Source: Rhodocyclaceae bacterium (GTDB taxonomy: Bacteria > Pseudomonadota > Gammaproteobacteria > Burkholderiales > Rhodocyclaceae). From it: a DNA stretch of 34,878 nucleotides. The position numbers and the translations under genes were made by a program. Below the pieces are notes generated by a model, which saw nothing but the letters and a program-made list of their open reading frames with translations, did no database searches and was not told the DNA's origin. The stretch is from NCBI GenBank assembly GCA_011391215.1, contig JAABQX010000018.1, forward strand, positions 1 to 34,878, in the 5' to 3' direction. Shown here piece after piece: positions 7,551-16,262 of this stretch. The first letter of the stretch is position 1, and the number at the start of each line of letters is the position of its first letter.

Positions 7551-9177
7551 TGTTTCACTCGATCCGGGCGAACTGCCGGAGGCCGTGGCGGTGCCAAAAT
7601 CACGTAGTCCGCTGATGCTGGTCTGGCTGGTGCCGCTGCTCGCCCTGTTGATCGGCGGCTGGCTGGCGGTCAAGACCATCATGGAGCAGGGGCCGACGAT
7701 TACCATCACCTTCAAGAGCGCCGAAGGTATCGAAGCCGGCAAGACCAAGCTCAAGTACAAGGATGTCGAGATCGGCAAGGTCACGACTGTCAGCCTTTCC
7801 CGGGATCTCAGGCAGGTCGTCGTGACTGCCGAACTGGCCAAGAGTTTTACTCCACACCTGATCGAGGACACCACCTTCTGGGTGGTCCGCGCGCGCGTTT
7901 CCGGCGGCAGCGTTTCCGGGCTCGGGACACTGCTCTCGGGTGCGTATATCGGCGTCGATGTCGGCAAGTCGTCAAACAAGCAGCGTGCCTTTGCCGGCCT
8001 CGACGTACCCCCGGTCATCCAGATCGATACCCCGGGTCGCGAGTTCGCCTTGCACAGCGACGATCTGGGCTCGCTCGATGTCGGCTCGCCGGTTTTCTTT
8101 CGCCGTCTGCAGGTCGGGCAGATCAAGAGTTACGAGCTCGACAAGGATGGTGATGGGGTCACGCTCAAGGTGTTCGTCAATGAACCCTACGACAAGTATG
8201 TGACGACCAACACGCGCTTCTGGAATGCCAGCGGCGTCGATTTGACGCTCGATTCCGGCGGGATCAGGCTGCAGACGCAATCCATGGTGTCGATCCTGTT
8301 GGGCGGTATCGCTTTCGGCACGCCCCTGGACTCCTATGAACGGCCTGCCGCTGACGCCAATCGGGAGTTCAGCTTGTTTGCCAACCGTGAAGCGGCGATG
8401 AAGAATCCGGAAACGGAAATCATCAAGGTGGCCATGATCTTCAACGAGTCCGTGCGCGGTCTGGCGCCGGGCGCTCCGCTGGACTTCCGCGGCATCGAAA
8501 TCGGCGAGGTTACCGCCCTGCATGCCGATGTGGACCCGAACAGCAAGGAGGTCATCATCATCGCCGAAGCCAATCTTTATCCCGAACGACTGCGCGCCCG
8601 CTTGCGCGGCAATGTCGCGCTCACTCGCAAAATGCTCGGCGGCGATATCAATCAAGCCAAACCTGAATCAATGACCGAACTGATGGTCGAGAAAGGCTTG
8701 CGGGCACGACTGCAAACCGGCAACCTGCTGACCGGCCAGCTGTATATTGCGTTCGATTTTGTGCCGGGTACCCCCAAGGCGCGCATCGACCGGTCACAGA
8801 CCCCGCCGGTAATGCCCACTGTTCCGAGCAACATGACTGCTTTGCAGCACAGTGTCGCCAGCATCATCAAGAAGATCGACGGCATGCCACTCGAGCAGAT
8901 CGGTGCCAACCTCGAGCAGACCCTGAAAAATGCCAGCACACTGATGAAGCGGCTCGATACCGAGTTGACGCCTGAGGCAAGCAAGGCCTTGGCCGAGGCG
9001 AGCCAGACGCTGAAATCCATGGAGCGCCTGCTGGCGGCAGAGTCTCCGTTGCAGCAGGATGCCCGTGAGGCGATGCGTGAACTGACGCGCACCGCACAGG
9101 CTTTCCGCGTCCTCGCTGATTATCTCGAACGCCATCCGGAAGCCTTGCTCCGTGGCAAACAGGAGGATCAACCGTGA
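7543..9177 (+). CDS. pqiB: PqiB-like MCE-domain lipid-transport protein
   Basis: The chosen ATG (7543) has a GGAGA site 6 bases ahead; an in-frame ATG six codons earlier is less likely. The 544-residue product has one membrane anchor (residues 25-45, LVWLVPLLALLIGGWLAV), then three MCE domains at roughly 48-140, 160-260 and 290-400, each with the KYKDVEIGKV or FRGIEIGEV type strand. The C-terminal region (430-540) is helical (ALQHSVASIIKKIDGMPLEQ), as in PqiB, whose helices form a tube across the periplasm. It would carry phospholipid between inner and outer membranes with PqiA and PqiC. It overlaps both neighbours, consistent with tight operon expression. Confidence 0.93.
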   Translation: MADVSLDPGELPEAVAVPKSRSPLMLVWLVPLLALLIGGWLAVKTIMEQGPTITITFKSAEGIEAGKTKLKYKDVEIGKVTTVSLSRDLRQVVVTAELAKSFTPHLIEDTTFWVVRARVSGGSVSGLGTLLSGAYIGVDVGKSSNKQRAFAGLDVPPVIQIDTPGREFALHSDDLGSLDVGSPVFFRRLQVGQIKSYELDKDGDGVTLKVFVNEPYDKYVTTNTRFWNASGVDLTLDSGGIRLQTQSMVSILLGGIAFGTPLDSYERPAADANREFSLFANREAAMKNPETEIIKVAMIFNESVRGLAPGAPLDFRGIEIGEVTALHADVDPNSKEVIIIAEANLYPERLRARLRGNVALTRKMLGGDINQAKPESMTELMVEKGLRARLQTGNLLTGQLYIAFDFVPGTPKARIDRSQTPPVMPTVPSNMTALQHSVASIIKKIDGMPLEQIGANLEQTLKNASTLMKRLDTELTPEASKALAEASQTLKSMERLLAAESPLQQDAREAMRELTRTAQAFRVLADYLERHPEALLRGKQEDQP

Positions 9178-9803
9178 AGCTCGCCCACCCCCTCTCCTGC
9201 GTTTTTCTTTCCGGCCTGCTGCTGGCCGGTCTCGCCGGTTGCGCCAGTTCGCCCCCCGCGCGTTTTTACACGCTCGAAGCGCGCGCAGTTGCCACGCCGC
9301 TTGCCGGGCCGGCGGCCAGCAAGGCTGACTACAACGTACTGGTCGGGCCGGTGAGCATTCCCGACCTGGTAGACCGCCCCCAGATGGTGTTGCGCGCCGA
9401 TGGCAGCCGCGTCACCATCGCCGAGCAAGCCCGCTGGGCCGAGCCGCTCAAGAACGCGATCGCCCGCGCGCTGGCCGGCAACCTCGGACAATTGATTGAC
9501 GGTGCGCGGGTGGCGACGTACCCGCAGGCCACGGGTTCATCTGCCGATTACCAGGTTTTCGTCGATGTGCAAACTTTTGATGCGGCGCTCGGCAGCGGAT
9601 CGGCCATCGAACTGATCTGGACGGTGAAGGCCGGCAATGGCAAGGGTGAAAGGGCCGGACGCTCGGTCAGCCGTGAGGCAGCAAGTGGCGGTGATCACGC
9701 TGCACTCGTCGCAGCCCACGAAAAAGCTTTGGCGGCGATCAGCCGCGAAATTGCTGAGGCAGTGCGCGAACTTGCAGCGGTTCCCGGCAACAGGAATCCA
9801 TAG
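9174..9803 (+). CDS. pqiC: PqiC-like outer-membrane lipoprotein
   Basis: The start codon is GTG at 9174, overlapping the pqiB stop; an AGGAGG ribosome site at 9161-9166 inside pqiB fixes this start. The 209-residue product has a lipoprotein signal peptide ending LAGLAGC (Cys23), followed by ASSPPARFYTLEA, the classical start of the ABC_trans_aux/PqiC family. Further family marks are VGPVSIPDLVDRPQMV and QARWAEPLKNAIARALAGNL. PqiC sits in the outer membrane and docks the PqiB tube. It is the last gene of the operon; only 30 bases separate it from the convergent channel gene. Confidence 0.92.
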   Translation: MKLAHPLSCVFLSGLLLAGLAGCASSPPARFYTLEARAVATPLAGPAASKADYNVLVGPVSIPDLVDRPQMVLRADGSRVTIAEQARWAEPLKNAIARALAGNLGQLIDGARVATYPQATGSSADYQVFVDVQTFDAALGSGSAIELIWTVKAGNGKGERAGRSVSREAASGGDHAALVAAHEKALAAISREIAEAVRELAAVPGNRNP

Positions 9804-9833
9804 TTTTCAAGCAGTTTCTGTTTGCCGCTGTTC

Positions 9834-12221
9834 TCACTTGGCTGGCCCCGTATCGGGCACGATCCTGACCGGCAGGGGCGCGGCGACATCGAGATGGACG
9901 TCGCGCTGCGGGTAGGCGATGACGATGCCTTGTGCGGTGAAACTGCCCTCGATCATGGCGCGCAGGTCGCTGGCAACCTGGCGTGAGATGCTGCCGGCGC
10001 CGACGTCAAGCCAGTAGTAGACAGAAAAAATCAAGGCATCGCTGGCGAAATCCTCAAACAGCACTTCGGGCGCCGGTTGCTTGAGCACCTTGCCATGGCG
10101 TCCGGCAATTTCTTCGAGCAGTTGGGTGACGGTGCGCACCGGGGATCCGTAGGCGACCCCGACCTTGACATTGAAGCGCACGCGACCGGTGGTCAGGGTC
10201 CAGTTCGTCAGATTTTGCTCGATGAAGGTGCTGTTCGGAATGATCGTCTCGATGCCATTGACGTCGGTGATCGTCGAGGCGCGCAGGCCGATGTTGGTGA
10301 CATTGCCGCGGACACCTCCCACTTCGACGAGGTCGCCGATACGGAACGGCTGCTCGCCGAGCACCATGAGGCCGCTGATCAGGTTTTTCAGCAGGGTCTG
10401 CATGCCGAAACCCAGGCCGATGGCTATCGCACCGCCGAGGAAGGCGAAGGCGGTGAGGGGGATCTTCACCCAGATCAATACGATGATGATGAGGATGGCC
10501 AGTTCGCCTGCCAGCAGCCAGCGGCGCAGGATGGCGGCATGGGTCGGCTGCCAGCCGAAGTGGCGAATCAGCAAGCGTTCGCCGAAGCGTGCTATCACGA
10601 TGGCCAGCGCGTAGCCGATGGCGATCAGCAACAGGGCGCTGAGGATCTTGCCGACCGTGATGCTGCGCTGGCCGGCGATCTGCTTGCCATCGACCTCGAT
10701 CGTGTCCTCGATGGCCAGCAGTTCGTAGTTCCAGAATGCCTTGGCATAAGCGGCTGCGGAGACCTTCCAATCCTGACGGCGTTCCGTCAGCGAGCGCTGG
10801 CCATTGCTGCCGCCTCCAAATTCGATATGTATTTGCTGGGCCAGGGTCAGGTTCGCATCGAGTGCCGCCAACGTCCGCTGGATGCCAATGGCGCGCTCAC
10901 CGTAGATCTTCTGCATCTCGCGCAGGTGACTGTTTTGCGCCGGAAGCTCGGAGTTTTCCATGCGCGTCTCGATCTCGATGACGCGCCTGTTGGCCCGGTT
11001 GAGCATCTGTTCGAATTGTTTCTTCTGCGCCCCCAGGAAATCCAGAAACTTTTCAGCGGCTTCGCGCGCCTGCTGACGGCTGCGGGAATCCTGTTTCTGG
11101 TGTCCAGTAAAACGTGCCTCCCAGAGTACCCCTCTGATCCTGAGGCTGTCGCTCACTTCACGCTGACGTTCGATGAGTGCATTGGCGGTATCCGCACGCG
11201 CCTGTTTCAGATCGGCATCCTGTTCGAGGCGATACAGGCGGGCCAGGTACTGCGCCTCTGATTCGCCGCTGCGTCCCCCCGTTGTTCTGAGTGTTTCGCT
11301 GGCTTTGCGGGCTTCCCGGGCGGCCGGCTGGAGTTGCCCGAACTCCCGTGCCAGACGGTCGATTTCGGCAAGCAGCGTATCGCGCTCAGTGGTGAGTGCG
11401 GTGCGCACCTGTGCCATATCCTCGTCGGAAAACTGTGTCGCGGCGGCGACTTGATCCCGCTTGCGCTCAGCCAGATCGAGGTCCAGTTGGGCAATGGCGA
11501 TTTGTTCGTCAAGCAGTTGCCGCATGGTTTCCTGATGGCTGATGACGGTTTCGGCAAGGCGCACCATCAAGCTTGCCGATTCCCGCTCCCAGGCAATCTG
11601 CATCTGGTCTGCTTCCCCGCGCAGGCGCTCGGCCTTTTCGGTGATTTGCCGCATCTCTTGCTGGGCAGTCTTGAGGCGTTCGCGTGTGTCGTCAGACGTC
11701 TGCTGCAGCAATTCCAAGCGTCCCCGCAGGCCTTCCAGTTCGATGGAGGCGGCATGATGTTCTGCGCGTAGCCGGTCGGCCAGCAAAATCGAATAAGGCG
11801 GCTTTTCGGGCAGGCCCTTCCAGGCGCCCACCTCTTTCTCGAGGGTGGCGCGCCGCTTGCGAGTCTCGTCAAGCTTTTCGAGGTCCGCCATGTATTGCAC
11901 GAGGGTGCGCACCAGGTAGGCGACACGGATATGACGTTGTTGCAGCAAACGAATTTCGGTGCCGGGCGGCGCCCCCGCACTCAAGCCGTTCGGCCCATCC
12001 AGCGTCTCGAGCAGTTTGCGTTCACTGGCAAGCCGGTCGCCCAGTTCGGCCACTTTTGTCGCAGTGTCAGGCGCCGGGTTGCTGGTTGCCGGAGTGGCTG
12101 CTGCGTTCCGGGGTGCTGACGCACCGAGCCCGGCAATACCCGGAATCTGCGCCAGTGCCAAGCCGCAGAACAGCCATGCTGCTACAGCGAACATCCCCGT
12201 GCGGTAGCGTGCAACAGACAT
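9834..12221 (-). CDS. MscS-family mechanosensitive channel with long periplasmic coiled coil
   Basis: The start is placed at 12221, which gives a normal signal peptide (MSVARYRTGMFAVAAWLFCG, cleavage after ALA before Q). The frame is open back to 12317, but that would add 32 basic residues inside the trpE 3' end. The 795-residue product has a coiled-coil periplasmic region (about 60-490), four hydrophobic segments (about 520-625), and a C-terminal MscS pore and beta domain: GGAIAIGLGFGMQTLLKNLI (pore helix with Gly/Ala pattern), LVEVGGVRGNVTNIGLRAS, IPNSTFIEQNLTNW. It resembles MscK/YbdG-type large channels but is shorter than MscK (about 1,100). It would release solutes on hypo-osmotic shock. 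The gene starts 11 bases after trpE. Confidence 0.9.
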   Translation of the reverse strand: MSVARYRTGMFAVAAWLFCGLALAQIPGIAGLGASAPRNAAATPATSNPAPDTATKVAELGDRLASERKLLETLDGPNGLSAGAPPGTEIRLLQQRHIRVAYLVRTLVQYMADLEKLDETRKRRATLEKEVGAWKGLPEKPPYSILLADRLRAEHHAASIELEGLRGRLELLQQTSDDTRERLKTAQQEMRQITEKAERLRGEADQMQIAWERESASLMVRLAETVISHQETMRQLLDEQIAIAQLDLDLAERKRDQVAAATQFSDEDMAQVRTALTTERDTLLAEIDRLAREFGQLQPAAREARKASETLRTTGGRSGESEAQYLARLYRLEQDADLKQARADTANALIERQREVSDSLRIRGVLWEARFTGHQKQDSRSRQQAREAAEKFLDFLGAQKKQFEQMLNRANRRVIEIETRMENSELPAQNSHLREMQKIYGERAIGIQRTLAALDANLTLAQQIHIEFGGGSNGQRSLTERRQDWKVSAAAYAKAFWNYELLAIEDTIEVDGKQIAGQRSITVGKILSALLLIAIGYALAIVIARFGERLLIRHFGWQPTHAAILRRWLLAGELAILIIIVLIWVKIPLTAFAFLGGAIAIGLGFGMQTLLKNLISGLMVLGEQPFRIGDLVEVGGVRGNVTNIGLRASTITDVNGIETIIPNSTFIEQNLTNWTLTTGRVRFNVKVGVAYGSPVRTVTQLLEEIAGRHGKVLKQPAPEVLFEDFASDALIFSVYYWLDVGAGSISRQVASDLRAMIEGSFTAQGIVIAYPQRDVHLDVAAPLPVRIVPDTGPAK

Positions 12222-12232
12222 GAGATTTATGT

Positions 12233-13720
12233 TCAAGCGAAGCGCGTGTCGAGGCCGGCTTCGGCCATCTCGGCAGCGCGCAGTTGCGCTTTCGCCTTGT
12301 TCAACGTTTCCTGCCACTCGCTGTCGGGGTCGGAGTCGGCGACGATGCCGGCCCCCGCCTGCACATAGATGCGGCCGTCCTTGACGACTGCCGTGCGGAT
12401 GGCGATGGCCAGGTCCATGTCGCCGTTGAAACCGAGATAGCCGACACTGCCCGCATAGATACCGCGTTTGGTGGGCTCCAGTTCGTCGATGATTTCCATC
12501 GCCCGCACCTTGGGCGCACCGGAGACGGTGCCGGCCGGAAAGGTGGCGCGCAGCACCGAGACCGGGCCTTCGTCGTCCTTGAGTTCGCCTTCGACGTTGG
12601 AGACGATGTGCATCACATGCGAGTAGCGTTCGATGGCGTATTGCTCAGTCACTTTCACGCTGCCGGTCTTGGCGACGCGACCGACATCGTTGCGACCGAG
12701 GTCGAGCAGTTGCAGGTGCTCGGCGCGCTCCTTTTCGTCAGCGAGCAGGTCGGCCGCCAGGGCGGTGTCTTCTTCCACGGTAGCGCCGCGCTTGCGCGTG
12801 CCGGCGATAGGGCGCAGCGTGATGCGTTTTTTACCGCCTTCACCTTCGAGCCGCACCAGAATTTCCGGCGAGGCGCCGACGACCTGAAAGTCGCCGAAAT
12901 CGAAGAGAAACATGTAGGGCGAGGGGTTGAGCGTGCGCAAGGCCCGGTAGAGCGCCAGCGGGCTGGCAGCAAAGGGCTTGCTCATGCGCTGCGATAGCAC
13001 CACCTGCATCACGTCGCCATCGACGATGTATTGCTTGGCCTTGCGTACCGCTGCCTTGAAGGCTTCTTCACCGAATTCAGAAGTCGGCGCTGGCGAGACG
13101 GCTGCCGCATCGACGGGTAGCTGCACGGGCGCGCGCAACTTGGCCAGCAGCTCTTTCAAACGTGCCTGCGCCTGCTTCCAAGCGCCGGGGAAACCGGGCT
13201 CGGCATACACCACCAAAGTCAGCTTGCCCGAGAGGTTATCGACGATAGCAATTTCTTCCGACAGCAGCAGCAAAATGTCCGGTACGCCGAGGGCATCGGG
13301 CTTGTTTGTATCGGCCAGCTTGGGTTCGACATAGCGCACCGTGTCGTAGCCGAACACGCCGACGAGGCCGCCGCAGAAACGTGGCAGGCCGGGGAGGTCG
13401 GGCACCTTGAAGCGCGCCATGAACTCCGAGATGTAGGACATCGGGTTGGTATGCTCGCGCCGTTCGGCGACCCGGTTGCCGGTGAGCAGCAGGATCGTCG
13501 AGCCGGAAACTGAAATGCGTGTCGGCGTGCTCAAGCCGATAAAAGAGTAGCGGCCGAAGCGCTCGCCGCCCTGCACGGATTCGAGCAGGTAGGCGTGCGG
13601 TCCTTCGGCGAGTTTCAGGTAGATCGAGAGGGGGGTGTCGAGATCGGCAAAAGTCTCGAGTGTGACGGGGATGCGGTTGTAGCCTTCGAGGGCCAACTGC
13701 TCAAATGCGGATTCTTTCAT
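12233..13720 (-). CDS. trpE: anthranilate synthase component I
   Basis: The 495-residue protein catalyses chorismate plus glutamine to anthranilate with TrpG, the first step of tryptophan synthesis. The N-terminal part holds the tryptophan feedback site motif LLESVQGGERFGRYSFIG (residues 45-62). The C-terminal chorismate-binding domain has GDVMQVVLSQRM, RPIAGTRKRG, LGRNDVGRV and TVSGAPKVRAMEIIDELEP. trpG is not in the window, so trpE stands apart from the rest of the pathway; the order rpe-gph-trpE is common in beta/gammaproteobacteria. Its start lies inside the 3' end of gph (20-base overlap). Odd: the linker between the N- and C-terminal domains (residues 207-213, AVSPAPT) is encoded by a copy of the dispersed repeat. 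Confidence 0.97.
   Translation of the reverse strand: MKESAFEQLALEGYNRIPVTLETFADLDTPLSIYLKLAEGPHAYLLESVQGGERFGRYSFIGLSTPTRISVSGSTILLLTGNRVAERREHTNPMSYISEFMARFKVPDLPGLPRFCGGLVGVFGYDTVRYVEPKLADTNKPDALGVPDILLLLSEEIAIVDNLSGKLTLVVYAEPGFPGAWKQAQARLKELLAKLRAPVQLPVDAAAVSPAPTSEFGEEAFKAAVRKAKQYIVDGDVMQVVLSQRMSKPFAASPLALYRALRTLNPSPYMFLFDFGDFQVVGASPEILVRLEGEGGKKRITLRPIAGTRKRGATVEEDTALAADLLADEKERAEHLQLLDLGRNDVGRVAKTGSVKVTEQYAIERYSHVMHIVSNVEGELKDDEGPVSVLRATFPAGTVSGAPKVRAMEIIDELEPTKRGIYAGSVGYLGFNGDMDLAIAIRTAVVKDGRIYVQAGAGIVADSDPDSEWQETLNKAKAQLRAAEMAEAGLDTRFA
13081..13102 (+). repeat. dispersed 23-bp repeat, copy 2, inside trpE
   Basis: Plus strand AAG then TCGGCGCTGGCGAGACGGC, one base from the main form. 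It lies in frame in trpE and encodes residues 207-213 (AVSPAPT) on the coding (minus) strand, in the variable stretch between the two TrpE domains. Confidence 0.85.
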
Positions 13721-14387
13721 GCTGGATCAAGGCCGTGGCTGCTAGGATGGATTCGACTATAGCATCGGCGGCCAGACCCTGGACATCCTGGCCTTCGTTG
13801 TAGCCGTAAGGCACGAGGAAGACCTTGCAGCCGGCGGCCTTGCCGGCCTTGAAATCATGCACCGAGTCGCCGATCAGCAACGTGTCGGCGGGCGAGACAT
13901 TCATGCGGCCGCAGGCCCAGACCACCGGCATGGGATCGGGCTTCGGCTTCGGCAACTGGTCGCCGCTTACCGTGACGCTCATGTAAGGGGCGAGGCCGGT
14001 GCGTTCCAGCAGTGGAATGGTGAAAGCCTGCGCCTTGTTGGTGATGACGCCCAGCGGCAGCCCCATCGCCTTGAGTGCGTCGAGACCTGCCACGACGCCC
14101 GGGAAGGGCTGGGCGGCGCGGCCATTGAAGTGGGCGTAATGTTTTTTGAAACTCGTCAGCGCGTCATCCGGCGGCGGCGCGGGATCGTCGGCCGCTTCAA
14201 GCTTGCTGGCCAGCACACGCTTGACCAGATTCGGGATGCCACGCCCAACATAGGCGCGGATCTCTTCGATGGCCACTGACGGACGGCCGAGGTCGGTGAG
14301 CATGCCGTTGGCGGCGGCATGCAGGTCGAGTACGGTATCGAGAAGGGTGCCGTCCAGGTCGAGCAGGACGGCTTTGATTGCAAGCAT
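13701..14387 (-). CDS. gph: phosphoglycolate phosphatase (HAD family)
   Basis: The 228-residue HAD hydrolase has all family motifs: motif I DLDGTLLDT (residues 10-18), motif II GVITNK (near 113), the conserved lysine in the PKPKPDP stretch (near 148), and motif IV LLIGDSVHDFKAGKAAG (near 170). The cap region between motif I and II contains YVGRGIPNLVKRVL, typical of Gph. It removes 2-phosphoglycolate produced by DNA repair or oxygenation. It shares one base with the rpe stop and overlaps trpE by 20 bases, so rpe-gph-trpE are one transcription unit. Confidence 0.95.
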   Translation of the reverse strand: MLAIKAVLLDLDGTLLDTVLDLHAAANGMLTDLGRPSVAIEEIRAYVGRGIPNLVKRVLASKLEAADDPAPPPDDALTSFKKHYAHFNGRAAQPFPGVVAGLDALKAMGLPLGVITNKAQAFTIPLLERTGLAPYMSVTVSGDQLPKPKPDPMPVVWACGRMNVSPADTLLIGDSVHDFKAGKAAGCKVFLVPYGYNEGQDVQGLAADAIVESILAATALIQHERIRI

Positions 14388-15070
14388 CAGACCTTGGCCA
14401 GTTCGGCACGCATCTGACCGATGATCGTGTCGTAGCGGTTCGGGTCGTTTTCATTGCGCTTGCTGAACACGGCGGAACCGGCAACGAAAGTATCCACGCC
14501 GGCACGGGCGACTTCAGCGATATTTGCCGGGCCGACGCCGCCGTCGATCTCGATCTCGACCTTGAGGCCGCGATCGTCGATCATCTTGCGCACCTTACGC
14601 GCCTTGTCGAGCACGTAGGGGATGAACTTCTGACCGCCGAAGCCGGGGTTGACCGACATCAGCAGCACCATGTCGAGCTTGTCGAGCGTGTATTCGAGAA
14701 CATCCAGCGGCGTCGCCGGGTTGAAGACCAGGCCGGCCTTGCAGCCGCATTCCTTGATCAGGCCGATGGTGCGGTCGACGTGTTCGGAAGATTCCGGGTG
14801 GAAGGTAATGTAGGTGGCGCCAGCCTTGGCGAAATCGGGGATGATGCGATCCACCGGCTTGACCATCAGATGCACATCGATCGGTGCGGTGACGCCATGC
14901 TTGCGCAAGGCTTCGCAGACCAGCGGGCCAATGGTCAGGTTGGGCACATAGTGATTGTCCATGACGTCGAAGTGGACGATGTCGGCGCCGGCGGCGAGCA
15001 CGTTATCGACTTCCTCACCAAGTTTGGCAAAGTTGGCGGACAGGATGGACGGAGCAATGCGGTAGGTCAT
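14387..15070 (-). CDS. rpe: ribulose-phosphate 3-epimerase
   Basis: The 227-residue TIM-barrel enzyme interconverts ribulose-5-phosphate and xylulose-5-phosphate in the pentose phosphate pathway. Motifs include [17 protein letters not shown] at the N-terminus, [18 protein letters not shown] with the metal-binding H and D (residues 34-51), [27 protein letters not shown] and [14 protein letters not shown] (catalytic Asp). A strong GAGGAGG ribosome site precedes the ATG. It is the first gene of rpe-gph-trpE and divergent from apaG; the 101 bases between them must contain promoters for both. Confidence 0.97.
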   Translation of the reverse strand: MTYRIAPSILSANFAKLGEEVDNVLAAGADIVHFDVMDNHYVPNLTIGPLVCEALRKHGVTAPIDVHLMVKPVDRIIPDFAKAGATYITFHPESSEHVDRTIGLIKECGCKAGLVFNPATPLDVLEYTLDKLDMVLLMSVNPGFGGQKFIPYVLDKARKVRKMIDDRGLKVEIEIDGGVGPANIAEVARAGVDTFVAGSAVFSKRNENDPNRYDTIIGQMRAELAKV

Positions 15071-15171
15071 GGGAAGCCTCCTCGTTGAATTAGAATGGCG
15101 ACAATTCTAGCTGCGCACCCCATCAGGCCGGCTAAGAATTTCTAATGGAAGCTATAAGCAAGGACGCCGGA

Positions 15172-15555
15172 ATGGCCGAATCGAAAAAATACGAAATCGC
15201 AATTACCGTGGCGACACAATATATGCCCGAGCAATCCGATCCCGACGCGGAACGCTATTTCTTTGCCTATACGATCACCGTGACCAATAGCGGCTCGGTC
15301 TCGGCCCAACTCATTTCACGGCACTGGGTGATCACCGATGCCGAAAACAAGGTAGAAGAAGTGCGCGGCCTCGGCGTGGTCGGCCATCAGCCCCTGTTGA
15401 AACCGGGCGAATCCTTTGAGTACACCAGCGGCTGTCCGTTGGCGACACCGGTGGGCACCATGAGCGGCAGCTACCAGATGGTGGCCGAAGATGGCACGCG
15501 TTTCGAGGCGCTAATTCCCGAGTTTGTCCTGGCGATGCCCCGCACCCTGCATTAA
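15172..15555 (+). CDS. apaG: ApaG protein
   Basis: I chose the ATG at 15172 because an AAGGA site stands about 8 bases ahead and the 127-residue product matches the usual length of about 125; the frame is open from another ATG at 15145, which lacks a ribosome site. The protein is the immunoglobulin-fold ApaG domain: FAYTITVTNSG, AQLISRHWVITDAENKVEEV, GLGVVGHQPLLKPGESFEYTSG, PVGTMSGSYQMV. Its biochemical role is uncertain; mutants in enterobacteria affect Co2+ resistance and Mg2+ efflux. It is divergent from rpe, a common neighbourhood. A repeat copy begins one base after its stop region. Confidence 0.95.
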   Translation: MAESKKYEIAITVATQYMPEQSDPDAERYFFAYTITVTNSGSVSAQLISRHWVITDAENKVEEVRGLGVVGHQPLLKPGESFEYTSGCPLATPVGTMSGSYQMVAEDGTRFEALIPEFVLAMPRTLH

Positions 15556-15556
15556 G

Positions 15557-15579
15557 AAAGTCGGTGCTGGCGGGACGGC
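15557..15579 (+). repeat. dispersed 23-bp repeat, copy 3
   Basis: Plus strand AAAG then TCGGTGCTGGCGGGACGGC (one base from the main form). It begins 1 base after the apaG stop codon, in A-run-first orientation relative to apaG. Confidence 0.9.
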
Positions 15580-15661
15580 AGGTTGCTGCTTTTTGATCGT
15601 TCTATCTGTTGCGTATGCTTCTTCCTTCACAATCCACTGCATTTCTCCTGCCTACTCTTCG

Positions 15662-16231
15662 ATGAGCAACCGGCACTCCCGCCGTCTGCTTGCCGAAGGG
15701 CTTACCGTCGCGGCCGCCAACTATCAGGTTGCCTTTGTCATCCCTCACTGCGCCGAGTGCGCGAAGCCTTGTTGTCGACTCGACCCGCTTGTCCTCGAAT
15801 TAGATTGGAAGCAGCTCAAGGCACTCTGGCAGATCGAAGAGTCGCGTAGTGTCTTCGACAGGAGGCTATCCTCGGGTAAGGGCCCCGAGGAGATCCGGGC
15901 GGGGGATGGGCTTTACTACGCCCATCGCAAAGCCTGCCCCGCCTACGACGCAGCGCACCGTGTGTGCCGAATCTATGAACGGGAACTCAAGCCTGCGGGT
16001 TGCACGGACTTCCCGGTGTACCAGGATCGGGGCAGCGTCGTCGCAGACCTGCGCTGCGAAGCTGTGGACCTCAAGGTGCTAGCGACCTGGATTGCTCGTG
16101 CTGTCGGGCAAGAATTTCGCATCGTCCAGTCCGCCGACGCGGAGTTCCCTTTTCTGGTCACGCTGTCGGTGAGGCGGGTGGCCAGCACGGCCACCTTCAG
16201 CAACCAGCCACGAATGCCAGGTAGTGCGTGA
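15662..16231 (+). CDS. YkgJ-family cysteine-cluster protein
   Basis: The chosen ATG at 15662 gives 189 residues. The frame is open far upstream into apaG, but that text is a shadow and runs through the repeat. The N-terminal cysteine cluster HCAECAKPCC (about residues 29-38) and the later CPAYDAAHRVCRIYERELKPAGCTDFPV (about 100-127) are the signature of YkgJ-type proteins, thought to bind Zn or Fe-S; the function is unknown. No clear ribosome site precedes the ATG, so the true start could be a few codons away. It is downstream of apaG and convergent with the methyltransferase-like gene. Confidence 0.75.
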   Translation: MSNRHSRRLLAEGLTVAAANYQVAFVIPHCAECAKPCCRLDPLVLELDWKQLKALWQIEESRSVFDRRLSSGKGPEEIRAGDGLYYAHRKACPAYDAAHRVCRIYERELKPAGCTDFPVYQDRGSVVADLRCEAVDLKVLATWIARAVGQEFRIVQSADAEFPFLVTLSVRRVASTATFSNQPRMPGSA

Positions 16232-16262
16232 GGAGTCCCAGAGGCGACTTTGGTTGATTTAT

